A stretch of 18,684 nt of DNA from assembly GCA_001310555.1 (NCBI GenBank), contig BAXO01000100.1, positions 1-18,684 of the forward strand, read 5' to 3'. The stretch comes from Bacillus sp. JCM 19058 (GTDB lineage Bacteria > Bacillota > Bacilli > Bacillales_H > Bacillaceae_D). The first letter of the stretch is position 1; every line of letters starts with the position of its first letter. The position numbers and the translations under genes were made by a program. The notes under the pieces are model-generated. The model was given only the letters and a program-made list of their open reading frames with translations, was not told where the DNA came from and searched no databases. This document shows, in pieces, positions 1 to 8,767 of the stretch.

Positions 1-74
1 AAATGTGCCATGGCTGGTCATAATGCGCGCACGCTCGGAGAAGTCCTAAGAATTAGCGCTAGTCAATAGAGCAT

Positions 75-182
75 TTAGGAACACAAACAATGGAAGGGTA
101 AAACGAATCCATTATAATAACCAATGCCAAAAGTAAAAGCAAAAACAAGCAACGTCCATTTCATCGTTAACAATGCGACCAT
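75..182 (-). CDS. Possible small membrane peptide or gene fragment
   Basis: I do not recognise this gene. A minus-strand reading from an ATG at 182 gives about 35 residues that begin MVALLTMKWTLLVFAFTFGIGYY, cut here only to show the hydrophobic run, which would make one membrane segment. After residue 28 a one-base shift would extend it as LPLFVFLNALLTSANS to a stop at 46-48, so it may be a broken small membrane protein. An AAAGGA motif lies just before the ATG but is too close to be an ideal ribosome site. It is divergent from the ABC exporter gene. Function unknown; it may be only a remnant. Confidence 0.2.
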   Translation of the reverse strand: MVALLTMKWTLLVFAFTFGIGYYNGFVLPFHCLCS

Positions 183-244
183 ACGTCCTTTTAGTAATTG
201 GTGTCTAAAATTAATTTAATACAAGACTGTTTTACTTCTTTGTT

Positions 245-273
245 TTGAATTAGTATTTTCTATGTACTAATAA
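245..273 (+). promoter_or_regulatory. Probable sigma-A promoter of the drrAB-type exporter
   Basis: A TTGAAT hexamer at 245-250 and TAATAA at 268-273 are separated by exactly 17 bases. Transcription would start near 280, just ahead of the AAAGGAG ribosome site at 285-291. Because the -10 covers the first possible ATG (273), this promoter favours the TTG at 303 as the true start of the downstream gene. Confidence 0.5.
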
Positions 274-302
274 TGCTACAAACTAAAGGAGCGTGTGGAA
301 CT

Positions 303-1278
303 TTGGAACAAACTATAATTAAACAACATGATGGTGAATTAGCTATAGAGACCAAGGGACTTGCAAAATCCTTTGGTAAGAAAAAGGCCGTAGATGGAGT
401 GGATTTAGCTGTTCTTGCTGGATCCGTATATGCGATTTTAGGACCTAATGGAGCTGGTAAAACAACGACTCTGCGGATACTTACAACTCTGCTTAAACCG
501 GACGGGGGAGTTGCGAAAGTACTCGGTTTTGATCTTTTGCAAGAGGCAAATGAAGTACGGAGCCGGATCAGCTTAACAGGTCAGTTTGCCTCGATTGATG
601 AGAATCTTTCTGGACATGAGAATCTAATTTTGATTGCAAGACTAATGGGCTACACTAGAAAAAAAGCAAAGGAAAGGGCAATTGAGCTTCTACGTTTATT
701 TAACCTAAAGGAAGCAGCAGATAGACAAGTAAAAAAAGTACTCGGGCGGCATGCGGCGAAGAATTGACATTGCAGCTAGTATCGTCGTTTCACCCGACTT
801 GTTGTTTCTTGATGAACCGACCACTGGAATAGACCCGCGAAGCCGTAATGAGGTTTGGAGCATCATTCGCTCACTTAATAAAACAGGTACAACGGTTGTA
901 TTAACGACGCAATATTTAGATGAAGCCGACCAACTTGCGGATCGAATTGCCGTTATCGACCAAGGAAAGGTCATTGCCGAGGGTACTAGTGGGGAATTAA
1001 AGGCCTCCGTTGGATCTGGCACATTAAATGTGCGAATAGAGGATCCAAACAAACGAAACGATGCTAAGCATTTATTAGGAGAGGTATTGCAAAATCCAAT
1101 TCGACTCCTTCCTGATCCAGTTTCTCTTTCTACTCAGGTCTCAAATAGCGATCAAGCTGTACACGCGTTAAGGAAACTTGTACAGGCAGGTATTAACATT
1201 ACTGATTTTTCACTAGGTCAGCCAAGTCTTGATGAGGCTTTTCTTGCTTTGACCAACGGCAAGGAGGACTACTCATGA
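303..1278 (+). CDS. DrrA-type ABC exporter ATP-binding protein (frameshifted here)
   Basis: ATPase subunit of a daunorubicin-resistance type ABC exporter, which powers efflux of a drug or lipid-like substrate through the permease encoded next. With TTG 303 as start (AAAGGAG site 11 bases upstream), Walker [10 protein letters not shown] lies near residues 47-55, followed by the Q-loop, the signature SGGMRRR, Walker [13 protein letters not shown] and a switch TTQYLDEAD, in which Gln takes the place of the usual His, typical of the DrrA branch. The reading frame breaks at A7 731-737; with A6 it runs through [10 protein letters not shown] and gives about 324 residues, normal for the family. The stop overlaps the permease start (ATGA), so the two are translationally coupled. 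The substrate cannot be told from sequence. Confidence 0.88.
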
Positions 1279-2090
1279 GCCATTCTAAAGATGACATCAT
1301 TAGCCAGTCGATAAGCGAGCGGCCAAGTAGGCCAAACGCACTTTCAACATCATTGACATTTGGATGGCGTGCACTTTTAAAAATCAAATACGACCCGGGC
1401 CAATTGATAGACGTTACGGTTATGCCGATCATATTCTTACTAATGTTTACTTACCTTTTTGGAGGAGCATTGACAGGTTCTACCGGTGATTACTTAGACT
1501 TCCTTCTGCCTGGCATTTTGGTGATGGCGGTGACGATGGTTACGATGTACACTGGAATAGATTTGAACAACGACATTTCAAAAGGCATTTTTGACCGATT
1601 TAGAACGTTGCCGATATGGCATCCTTCTACACTAATTGGCTCCTTGATTGTTGATGCGCTCCGGTATAGTCTAGCCTCTGCGATCATTATAATATTGGGG
1701 TTAGTGCTAGGGTTCCGACCTGATGGAGGGCTACAAGGCGTGTTGTTAGGAGTTGTTTTATTACTAGTATTTTGTTTCAGTCTATCGTGGGTATGGACAA
1801 CTCTTAGTTTAATTATGCGATCGGAAAAGTCTCTTATGAGCGCGAGCATGATGTTGCTATTTCCTCTGAGTTTTGCCAGTAACATTTTTGTTGAACCCGA
1901 AACAATGCCAAGTTGGCTTCAAGCAGTTGTTGAGGTAAATCCAATTACGGTTTTAGTAACAGCTGTTCGTGGTTCGATGGAAGCGACAGTCACATTTGAG
2001 CAAATTAGCTTTGTTATTATAGTAGCTGTTATACTAACAGCGATCTTTGCCCCAATTACGATGTATTTGTATCGGCGTCATCGAGGTTAA
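1275..2090 (+). CDS. DrrB-type ABC-2 exporter permease
   Basis: Membrane partner of the preceding ATPase, 271 residues and intact. A cytoplasmic N-terminal stretch of about 40 residues is followed by roughly six hydrophobic segments (near 41-63, 72-95, 125-147, 152-180, 188-205 and 240-262), the ABC-2 transporter layout. The sequence between the second and third segments ([16 protein letters not shown]) is characteristic of the DrrB group. Its ATG overlaps the ATPase stop by four bases. A strong hairpin follows the stop codon. The family exports antibiotics, lipids or other hydrophobic compounds; nothing nearby identifies the substrate. Confidence 0.9.
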   Translation: MSHSKDDIISQSISERPSRPNALSTSLTFGWRALLKIKYDPGQLIDVTVMPIIFLLMFTYLFGGALTGSTGDYLDFLLPGILVMAVTMVTMYTGIDLNNDISKGIFDRFRTLPIWHPSTLIGSLIVDALRYSLASAIIIILGLVLGFRPDGGLQGVLLGVVLLLVFCFSLSWVWTTLSLIMRSEKSLMSASMMLLFPLSFASNIFVEPETMPSWLQAVVEVNPITVLVTAVRGSMEATVTFEQISFVIIVAVILTAIFAPITMYLYRRHRG

Positions 2091-2142
2091 AAATTATGTT
2101 GTTTAAATTTGATCAAAAACGCTTTAATAAAACTTTAAAAGT

Positions 2143-2190
2143 GACAAAAAGTCGTTTAACAGCTTTATCTGTTTTAAACGACTTTTTGTC
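2143..2190 (+). terminator. Hairpin terminator after the exporter operon
   Basis: A long inverted repeat: GACAAAAAGTCGTTTAA on the left pairs with TTAAACGACTTTTTGTC on the right, extended by CAG/CTG around a loop of about nine bases. The stem is about 17-20 bp. There is no long T run after it, but the right arm holds T5. It lies 53 bases past the permease stop and probably ends that transcript. Confidence 0.6.
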
Positions 2191-2516
2191 AATCGACATC
2201 TTGAGTAACGAAATAAGTTTTATTTTTCGTATAACGAGCGGGGAAGTCATTTGCACATAAAAGAATGCTGATGATTTCATCTTACACTACGGAAGACTGA
2301 CAATGATTCGCTCTCCAATGGCATAAAGAGACGATGGAAATTTGTCAGTCATCTATTGAATCTTATTCAAACGGAGAAAAAATAATTTTTTCTATCTATT
2401 TAGCTCTTGTACGTATCTCGGAATGATCTCAGTACACTAAAAGAAAGAGCATCCATTATTGCACCATCTTGGTTTTATCAATTTTTCCTCTTTCCTGCCA
2501 TTTGTGTTTCTCCTTA
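2191..2516. other. Intergenic region, no gene recognised
   Basis: No open frame with a ribosome site or familiar protein is seen on either strand. It holds one imperfectly placed inverted repeat (GACTGACAA at 2295-2303 and TTGTCAGTC at 2342-2350, 38-base loop). It separates the end of the plus-strand exporter operon from the end of the minus-strand PadR operon, so it is a convergent gap where terminators are expected. Confidence 0.5.
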
Positions 2517-3165
2517 TTAGAAAAATAAAAAAATCAAAGGTGATATCAAAATCGCTGGTATGAACCATAACCAAATGGGCACTCCATCCAGGGCAAACAT
2601 ACGTGGCGCCCCAAACACAACAAACGCCGTTACAGTTCCAATCCCACTGCTGAGCATACCGCTCAGATGTTCAACAATCCAACTCTTCCGAAAGCGAGGC
2701 TGTCGCCACCAATATAACAAATGGGATAACCCCGTAACAATACCTAATACTGGAAACCATGTCAATAAGGGAGATTCGTGTATAAATCCATACACGCTCA
2801 CTATAATCCCGCTTGTTAAGAGAATAATCGGAATTATCCAATCCAATAGGCGTTGATGTTTCCCTTCATGTTTTTTTAAATCTAAGCACCCTCAGCCCAT
2901 ATACTGCTGAAGAGAAACTTAATATCGCAATAAAAATCAAAAAGATGGAAGAAGAAAATTGTTCAGTTGTTAAGGTAGGGTCAAACCAGATTCTGTATAA
3001 TGCCAAATGTAAAGCTGTCCCACTGATAATAAACATGCTATTTGTAAAGATCCAACCAGTCACGCGGTGACCCTTGCTGCCCTTCCGTAAAAATAAAGGC
3101 ACCCACAAAGTAATCAAAGCCACAAAACCTGCCACAACATGAAGAATCAACGAAAATGAAAACAT
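2517..3165 (-). CDS. DUF2306-like multi-span membrane protein (frameshifted here)
   Basis: Function unknown. The N-terminal half starts MFSFSLILHVVAGFVAL and continues through a KGSKGHRVTGWIF motif, as in DUF2306 proteins (helix, then a G-H-R-x-x-G loop). The C-terminal half has HLSGMLSSGIGTVTAF, also like that family. The two halves are in different frames and join if T7 at 2871-2877 (A7 on the coding strand) is T6, giving KKHEGKHQRLLDWIIP and about 215 residues with some six to seven membrane segments. The ATG at 3165 shares its A with the stop of the PadR gene (TGATG), so it is coupled to that regulator and is its likely target. The family assignment is by remembered motifs. Confidence 0.7.
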
Positions 3166-3713
3166 CAATGGCCCCCTTTTTCTAAATACTCAATAGTATC
3201 CGTACACCACTCAATGGCTGCTGAAAGGGTCTTAATGCCATAATTCAACGTGAACACCCAATAATCGACATCGGCTTTCTCGCTTTCAGACGCAAAAAGC
3301 TCTGTTTTAATATTCTGATAGACCTCTAGTTGTGCTTTTAATCGTTCCCCATAATGCTGCAAATGTTGAATCGTCACCGACGTAGGCAAATGACGTGCAA
3401 AGAACAGTTTTGCGAGCAGTTCATTACGTTGGTTGGCCAATTCCTCTACAGGTGCATGAAGCCACTCATTAAGTTCTTCCCTTCCCAACTCCGTGAGGTG
3501 GTATTCCTTGCGATTCGGCGCTCCTTCCTGCTGTATATCATGCGATTCCGCTAATCCTTCCTGTACAATTTTTTTCAAAGTTGGATAAATCTGTCCGTAA
3601 CCTAGTTTCCAAAAATGAGAAAAACTTCGATCCATCATCTTCTTTATCTCATATCCTGTTCGACAATCCGTTGTTAAAATCCCTAAAACAATATACTTGG
3701 GCTCGGTTTTCAT
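3165..3713 (-). CDS. PadR-family transcriptional regulator
   Basis: A 182-residue DNA-binding protein. The N-terminal winged helix shows the PadR pattern: YIVLGILTTDCRTGYEIKKMM, then FWKLGYGQIYPTLKKIVQEGL, then a wing ending RKEYHLTELGREELNEWL. The C-terminal half is a helical, charged dimerisation region of the Vir-type. I chose ATG 3713 over GTG 3722 because AGGTGATC lies just upstream at good spacing. PadR proteins repress detoxification or efflux genes and commonly their own operon in response to small molecules. Here the downstream coupled gene is a membrane protein, and the promoter carries a palindrome over its -10. The inducer is unknown. Confidence 0.9.
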   Translation of the reverse strand: MKTEPKYIVLGILTTDCRTGYEIKKMMDRSFSHFWKLGYGQIYPTLKKIVQEGLAESHDIQQEGAPNRKEYHLTELGREELNEWLHAPVEELANQRNELLAKLFFARHLPTSVTIQHLQHYGERLKAQLEVYQNIKTELFASESEKADVDYWVFTLNYGIKTLSAAIEWCTDTIEYLEKGGH

Positions 3714-3743
3714 TTTGATCACCTAACTATATCTTTTGGATAT

Positions 3744-3772
3744 ATATTATTATGATATATGATAAAAGTCAA
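3744..3772 (-). promoter_or_regulatory. Promoter of the padR operon with overlapping palindrome
   Basis: Read on the minus strand, TTGACT (3767-3772) and TAATAT (3744-3749) are 17 bases apart, a good sigma-A promoter. The spacer and -10 sit in an AT-rich imperfect palindrome (ATATATCAT and its near mirror around 3740-3760), where a PadR dimer could bind and autorepress. The promoter is well supported; the operator role is inferred. Confidence 0.55.
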
Positions 3773-3910
3773 TAAAAAAATATAAAATAGCTGAAAGTAT
3801 ACATTAGTGTCGTTAAAATTAATCGACATGAGTACGAATGTGATGGGACAATACCGCCACATTTAGTATAGAACAAATTTTTTTTACGTTTGTGTGTAAA
3901 TGTCCACAAG

Positions 3911-3954
3911 AAAAAAAACCGTTCACACGATCATTGCAATCTGTGAACGGTTTT
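3911..3954 (-). terminator. Rho-independent terminator of the solute-binding protein gene
   Basis: On the minus strand an AAAACCGTTCACA arm pairs with TGTGAACGGTTTT around a loop of about 18 bases, and the transcript then continues in a T run (eight bases). It lies 26 bases past the stop at 3980, as expected for the end of this gene. Confidence 0.8.
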
Positions 3955-3979
3955 ACTGATAATGAAGCTAGGCAACGTA

Positions 3980-5310
3980 TTACTTACTTACCTCAAGATC
4001 TTTCACCAATTGACTAGCTTCCTCTTGTGCTTCACGCAATACTGTATTGACATCTTTATTTTCCAAGGCAATTTCCTCTCTGACACCCTTCATCATTTCG
4101 TCAATTTCATTGTTATACGGACCCGGTTTACGGTCTAGCGAGGGTTCAAGCAAAAAAAATGTCCTCTATATTTTTTTTCCTTCATATAAATCGGAACCTG
4201 CAGCATATGACTCACGAATATCGTCATCGTCAAGCACTGTCACGCGGCTTACTTGCTCACTTAAATAAGTTTGTGCTTCATCTGACACCATTTCCATTGC
4301 AACTTGGATAGCAGCTTCACGATTTTCTGCACTATCAGGAATAGCAAACAAGTGATAATCAACATTCCGGCCAAGATCAGGTGTACTGGAAAATGCCGGA
4401 TAAGTGGTAACATCCCATTCTAAACCAGATTCTTCCATGACTGGAATCCGACTTGTATAGGGGATAATCCAATACGGGAACATGGCCAAACGCCGCTCTT
4501 CGATAAACTTGTTGATTCCTCCATAACCGTAATTCTCACCAGTTAACCCAGGTATACTGTACACTTTGTCAAAAATAGTGAGCACTTCTTGAAATCCATC
4601 TGTCGTCATATCCAATTCACCATCGTCATTGACATATGATAGCGAATGTGCCCGAAAAGCTTCGTGGACCCAGCCGGGGTCAAAGCCGATATAGTCAACG
4701 CCATCGCGCGTTCCTGTTACTTGTGTTGCTAAATCAGTAATTTCATCCAAGTCATGCCTGGGGTAGGATAGTCTACGCCGAACATATCAAAAATTTCTTT
4801 GTTATAGACTAATACACCGTAATTCAGTGAGATCGGCATACCATAAATAGCGTCAGGTTCGTCGAAAACCTCTCCTTGTTGCTTTAGATCTTCTATGATA
4901 GCTGGATTTATACGATCCCAATCAAAATCTTGAGCATCAAGAACATCCGATATGTCACCAGCTAGTTCATATTCAATCCGCTCATATAAGGCAGGATTAC
5001 TTGTAGCAATGATATCCGGTACCTCTCCAGCTGCCACCAAATCATCCAACTCAACATCTTTCAGTAATTCAAAAGAAACTTCCGGATATTTGTCAGTGAC
5101 AGGTTTAAACAATTCATCAACTAAATCATCCTCAATTAATCCCATAGCTTCGTTTAATATCGTAATCGTTACTGGCTCCTCCAGTACATTTTCATTGACC
5201 GCTGTTTCTATATTTTTATCAGAACCAGCTTCGTCATTATTTTGACATCCCACCAGCAAACTGAACGTGAGAAACATCATTAGACTTACCCGCCACACCT
5301 GCTTTTTCAT
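3980..5310 (-). CDS. Family 1 extracellular solute-binding lipoprotein (frameshifted here)
   Basis: Substrate-binding protein of a carbohydrate-type ABC importer, anchored outside the membrane. The signal peptide MKKQVWRVSLMMFLTFSLLVGC ends in lipobox LVGC (cysteine 22). The body has the family 1 pattern, including VPDIIATSN, YGMPISLNYGVLVYNKEIF and PTPGMTWDEITDLA. Frame breaks: CC at 4747-4748 should be CCC (gives TWDEITDLA), and an in-frame TAG occurs between T8 4171-4178 and A8 4152-4159. Past it, the same frame resumes as LEPSLDRKPGPYNNEIDEMM and runs to a TAA at 3980-3982, about 443 residues, the usual length. No permease or ATPase genes lie beside it. The divergent AraC regulator probably controls it. 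The ligand is unknown. It could be a true pseudogene. Confidence 0.82.
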
Positions 5311-5339
5311 CTGTTGTCCCCCATTCTTTAAAAGAAAAT

Positions 5340-5353
5340 TGCATATAAATGCA
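5340..5353. promoter_or_regulatory. Palindrome in the divergent promoter region
   Basis: TGCAT-ATAA-ATGCA is a perfect 5-bp inverted repeat located 30 bases upstream of the solute-binding protein start and between it and the divergent AraC regulator. It is a candidate operator, but short and AT-rich, so chance is possible. Confidence 0.25.
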
Positions 5354-5459
5354 TGCTTCTATAAATGTTATCGCATTTGTTTAATTTGTAAATAAAGGAT
5401 ACGATAGAAATATACACTATTCTGCTAAAATTAAAAATGTTGAGGAGGGTAACATATTC

Positions 5460-6258
5460 GTGGAACCAGAAGTTATTTTATGCGGTTATTCCTATCATGA
5501 TAACCTATTTGAATACAATGAATTCAAACAAAAAGGGGTGACAAGTTATCTAATTCGCTTGCAAACAGAAGGGACAGCTACCGTTCGGACCGGTGGTCAA
5601 ACAATACATATGGATCCAGGAAGTCTACTTTTTTTTACCACCTGGCACCACCTATGAACTCCGTGTAGATGGAGCGTCTGGAAAGCATGAAGATCCGAAC
5701 AATATTACGAGCGGTGATCACTATTTATTTTGTCAGGGTACTTGGATTGAACAATACTGGAAACGCTATCAAAAGCCTGTTTGCGCCAAGATTGAATTAC
5801 AAGAATCTCTGCTTACACTATGGAGGCTACTAACATTAGAAAATCGCCGTCAGGATAAGGATGACGAACTGATTTCCTATTTACTGCGGGCACTCTGTCT
5901 GCATCTGGATCGGGCGATTAAGAAGACAACATCCTCATATCGTTTGATCTATAGTGCTTCTCGGATGAAGCGCTATATCGAACAACATGCAAATCAACCG
6001 TTCAAAGTCGAAGATGTAGCTAGAAAAGTGAATTTAAGTACATCACGAGCCTCCCATCTGTTCAAAAAGTATTATAATCAAACGATTATGTCCTATGCTT
6101 TAGACATTCGCCTATCCGGAGCCGTTGATCGGATCAAGCATACGACGATGTCACTGGAACAAATCGCCCAACACAGTGGATTTCGCAGCTACACTCACTT
6201 TCATCGTGTATTCAAAGACAAATTTGGCCAATCACCATCGCAGTTTCGTAATCAATAG
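5460..6258 (+). CDS. AraC-family transcriptional regulator (frameshifted here)
   Basis: A regulator of about 265 residues. The N-terminal part is a cupin-type sensor domain (TVRTGGQTIHMDPGSLLFLPPGTTYELRV). The C-terminal 100 residues hold the two AraC helix-turn-helix motifs: FKVEDVARKVNLSTSRASHLFKKY, shown only in part here, and SLEQIAQHSGFRSYTHFHRVFK followed by GQSPSQFR. The frame breaks at T8 5629-5636; T7 gives the normal LLFLPPGT. Start GTG 5460 follows GAGGAGGG at about ten bases. It is divergent from the solute-binding protein gene 149 bases away, the usual arrangement for a sugar-responsive activator, so that gene is the likely target. The effector is unknown. Confidence 0.88.
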
Positions 6259-6398
6259 GGAAGAGGATATTTTTTTCGGAAAAATTATTGAAAATCAACC
6301 ATTCTATTTTATAGTTAGCACCTAAAAAATAAGTGTTAATTTTATTTCAAGGTCTTTTTAAAAGAAGCGTTATTTTTTATATCTTGAAGCTTAGAACT

Positions 6399-6429
6399 AC
6401 CCCCGCCTATGCAGTGGCTGGGGGTTTTT
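6399..6429 (+). terminator. GC-rich hairpin with T5 tail
   Basis: ACCCCCGCC pairs with GGCTGGGGGT (one bulge) around an eight-base loop, followed by TTTTT. It is 140 bases past the AraC-type regulator stop and can end that transcript. Its C5/G5 stem and flanking GAACTAC also resemble hairpins found at the ends of IS200/IS605-type elements, but no transposase is present. Confidence 0.7.
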
Positions 6430-6737
6430 GATTATAATGCCTGAAACGATCATGAAAGGGACTGTTTCGTTAAATGTTATTTTTTTCATCTAATATTAAC
6501 TTCTCATCTTTATTATTGTGAGCTTTCCTTAAAGTTCAATCTCAAGTTCATCGACAATAAGATGCTTTCTGGAAACGACATTATGCTTAAAGTAAGTTTT
6601 GTTCAATCACTTTTAAACTATATTTCCCCAATTCTCGAAACCCCCATTTCAGCCCATAGTTATATGTAATTATATTTGAACTGACTGTATTATATCTTGT
6701 TTGCCCCGAAAGCGCTGGAGCGAATCTATAATTCTGC

Positions 6738-6790
6738 TTACACAACTTTTACACTAAATTTATACTTGGCTAATACTAGTGACATATGAT
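6738..6790 (+). promoter_or_regulatory. Candidate PhoP box and promoter of phnD
   Basis: Four hexamers, TTACAC (6738), TTACAC (6749), TTATAC (6760) and TAATAC (6771), are spaced exactly 11 bases apart. This matches the TT(A/T)ACA direct repeats with about 5-base gaps bound by phosphorylated PhoP in Bacillus. A TATGAT -10 follows at 6785-6790, so with a start near 6797 the repeats occupy about -59 to -21, the classical activator position. There is no good -35 hexamer, as expected for a PhoP-activated promoter. Confidence 0.75.
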
Positions 6791-6879
6791 GGCTTCGTAG
6801 GCTCCTTGAGACAATAGCTATACATAGAGCCAGGACTATGCCGAATGAAGAAGAGAAATGACGAGGAGGGTCGCAGTAA

Positions 6880-7959
6880 ATGAAAAGAATTGTTCAGTTG
6901 TCTAGCTTAATGGTCTTAATGATGGTTATGGCGGCTTGTGGGTCGAGTGAAGGCTCGTCAAGTGGGGAAGTTAATGGAGATAACGAAAAAGCCGAACATT
7001 CAAGTACGAGCAGCAGTAATGAACCGTTAACGATTGTTTGGTATCCGAATGAGTCCGGTGCCGATTTAAAAGATGCTCGAGATGAGATTGGACGAATGGT
7101 TGAGGAAGCGGTTGGCAGAACGGTTGAACATCAAACGACGACCGATTATATTATTGCGATTGAAGCGTTAGTTAATGGCAATGCTGACCTCGCCTTTATG
7201 GGGGCGCAAGGGTATATCGAAGCGAATTTAAAAAACGAGGAGATTCAGCCATTGGTTGTGCCATCGGGTGCTTCTGGCACTTTGGACGATGCAGTGTATT
7301 ATAGCTGGATTGCAACGAAAAAAGGAAATGAAGGTGAATATCAAGAAGGGTCGGAGTATTCCATTGATCGGATCGTAGATAAAAAGTTTTCATTTGTTTC
7401 CAATAGCTCTACTTCTGGTTTTAAAGTGCCTGCGGAGGGAATTATTAGTCACTTTAGTGAATTGTCTGAGTTCACCGATTTGACTGAAGACGATTTAATA
7501 GAGGGTGGCCAATTTTTTAGTGAAGTATTGTTTGGAGGCTCTCACCAAGGAGCGGCAGTCAATCTATTGACGGATAAAGCAGACGTTGCAGCCTTTTGCG
7601 ATACTTGTGTCGGTAATTATGTTGAAATTAGCGAAGGAGAAGAAAATACGCCTGGGGCAATTTATCATGTTAAGGAGGATGCAGCGGAGCCTTTTCAAGC
7701 TATACCTGGCGAAGAATTTGTTCTTTTATCGGTCACTCCGGTGTTAAACGCCCCATTTGTTGTGAATGAGGGAACGGTAAGCGATGAAGAACAAAATAAA
7801 CTTATCGAAGCATTTGAATCAGAAGAGATGGCAAACAATGAGACGATATTTGTGCCGTCCGATTCGGAGCAAAGTGGTTTGTTTACAAAATCAGAGGATG
7901 AACGATTTCTAAGGGTGGAGGATGCGTGGTTTAATCCGATTCGGGAGCTATCGAAATAA
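6880..7959 (+). CDS. phnD: Phosphonate ABC transporter substrate-binding lipoprotein PhnD
   Basis: Extracellular phosphonate-binding protein, 359 residues and intact. The signal peptide MKRIVQLSSLMVLMMVMAAC ends in lipobox MAAC, and a Ser/Gly/Asn-rich linker follows before the binding domain, which begins LTIVWYPNESG. The family motifs NADLAFMGAQGY and a VSNSSTSGFKVPA segment (binding of the phosphonate oxygens by Ser/Thr residues) are visible, as is GGSHQGAAVNLLTDKADVAAF. The ribosome site GAGGAGGG is about nine bases upstream. It is the first gene of the importer unit phnD-phnC-phnE1-phnE2 and follows the candidate PhoP box. Ligand class is confident from the C-P lyase genes downstream; which phosphonate it prefers is not. 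Confidence 0.95.
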   Translation: MKRIVQLSSLMVLMMVMAACGSSEGSSSGEVNGDNEKAEHSSTSSSNEPLTIVWYPNESGADLKDARDEIGRMVEEAVGRTVEHQTTTDYIIAIEALVNGNADLAFMGAQGYIEANLKNEEIQPLVVPSGASGTLDDAVYYSWIATKKGNEGEYQEGSEYSIDRIVDKKFSFVSNSSTSGFKVPAEGIISHFSELSEFTDLTEDDLIEGGQFFSEVLFGGSHQGAAVNLLTDKADVAAFCDTCVGNYVEISEGEENTPGAIYHVKEDAAEPFQAIPGEEFVLLSVTPVLNAPFVVNEGTVSDEEQNKLIEAFESEEMANNETIFVPSDSEQSGLFTKSEDERFLRVEDAWFNPIRELSK

Positions 7960-7979
7960 CTGTTTTCAGGAGGGCTAAC

Positions 7980-8767
7980 ATGACTAAGTTATTAGAGCTG
8001 AATGGTGTATCTAAGAACTATGGAAATAATACGAAGGCCTTATCGAATGTTACCTTTTCTGTTGAAGCGGGAGAATTTGTTTCAATTATTGGCCCATCGG
8101 GAGCGGGAAAATCAACGCTGCTTCGCTGCATCAATCGTATGATTGACGCAAGTGAAGGAACGATTACCTTTAATAATGTAAATACAATCAAGCTCAGAAA
8201 AAAGCAATTAAGAAAGCTTCGAGTACAAATCGGCATGGTTTTTCAGCACTATAACTTAGTGAATCGCTTAAGTGTGATCGAAAATGTTTTGCACGGTAGA
8301 TTAGGTTATAAGTCGACGATTAGCGGGATGCTCGGTTTTTATAGCCAAGAAGAAAAAAAACGTGCGGTCGAGCTATTAAGCTACTCGGTTTAGAAGCCCA
8401 GGCGTATAAGCGGAGCGATCAGCTTAGCGGTGGGCAGAAGCAACGGGTAGGCATCGCTCGGGCACTGATTCAAAATCCAAAAATGCTCCTTTGTGACGAA
8501 CCGATTGCTTCGCTTGATCCGAATGCGTCCAAGGTGATTATGGATTATTTGAAAAATATCTCAACAACGATGGGAATTACTGTCGTCACGAATTTGCACC
8601 AAGTCGATGTGGCGCTTAATTATTCGGACAGAATTGTTGGTATTAGCGAGGGAAAGGTCGTCTACAATGGATCGCCGCAAAGCTTATCCACTGCCCAAAT
8701 TTATGAATTGTACGGCTCAGAGGCAGGCGATCTTATGCTTAATATCGGTGACCGTCATGTCATTTGA
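7980..8767 (+). CDS. phnC: Phosphonate ABC transporter ATP-binding protein PhnC (frameshifted here)
   Basis: ATPase of the phosphonate importer. Walker A GPSGAGKST at residues 38-46, a Q-loop in GMVFQHYNLVNRLSV, signature LSGGQKQRVGIARAL and Walker B MLLCDEPIASLDPNAS are all present, with the H-loop in VVTNLHQVDVAL. The frame breaks at AA 8378-8379; AAA gives AVELLKLLGLEAQAYKRSDQ and about 262 residues, as usual. ATG 7980 has CAGGAGGG upstream. The stop overlaps the next gene by 11 bases, so the importer genes are tightly coupled. The DEPIASLD form is typical of PhnC. Confidence 0.93.

Larger units (their letters stand above)
6259..6879. other. Intergenic region between araC-type gene and phnD
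   Basis: No convincing gene is seen on either strand. The stretch holds the terminator at 6399-6429, an AT-rich middle part (about 6440-6720) with nothing I can name, the PhoP-box candidate at 6738-6776, a -10 at 6785-6790, and an untranslated leader of about 80 bases before phnD. Confidence 0.6.

Noticed and set aside
705..1052. Minus-strand open frame of 115 residues
   Set aside because: Lies wholly over the ABC ATPase coding region in another frame and has no family features.
2560..2856. Plus-strand open frame of 98 residues
   Set aside because: Antisense to the membrane protein gene and rich in residues atypical of a folded protein.
3859..3903. ACATTTA/TAAATGT inverted repeat
   Set aside because: Seven AT-rich pairs with a 31-base loop, likely by chance; the stronger terminator beside it explains the region.
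6800..6831. Riboswitch in the phnD leader
   Set aside because: Only a 5-bp GGCTC/GAGCC pairing with a 22-base loop is seen; no known aptamer core.
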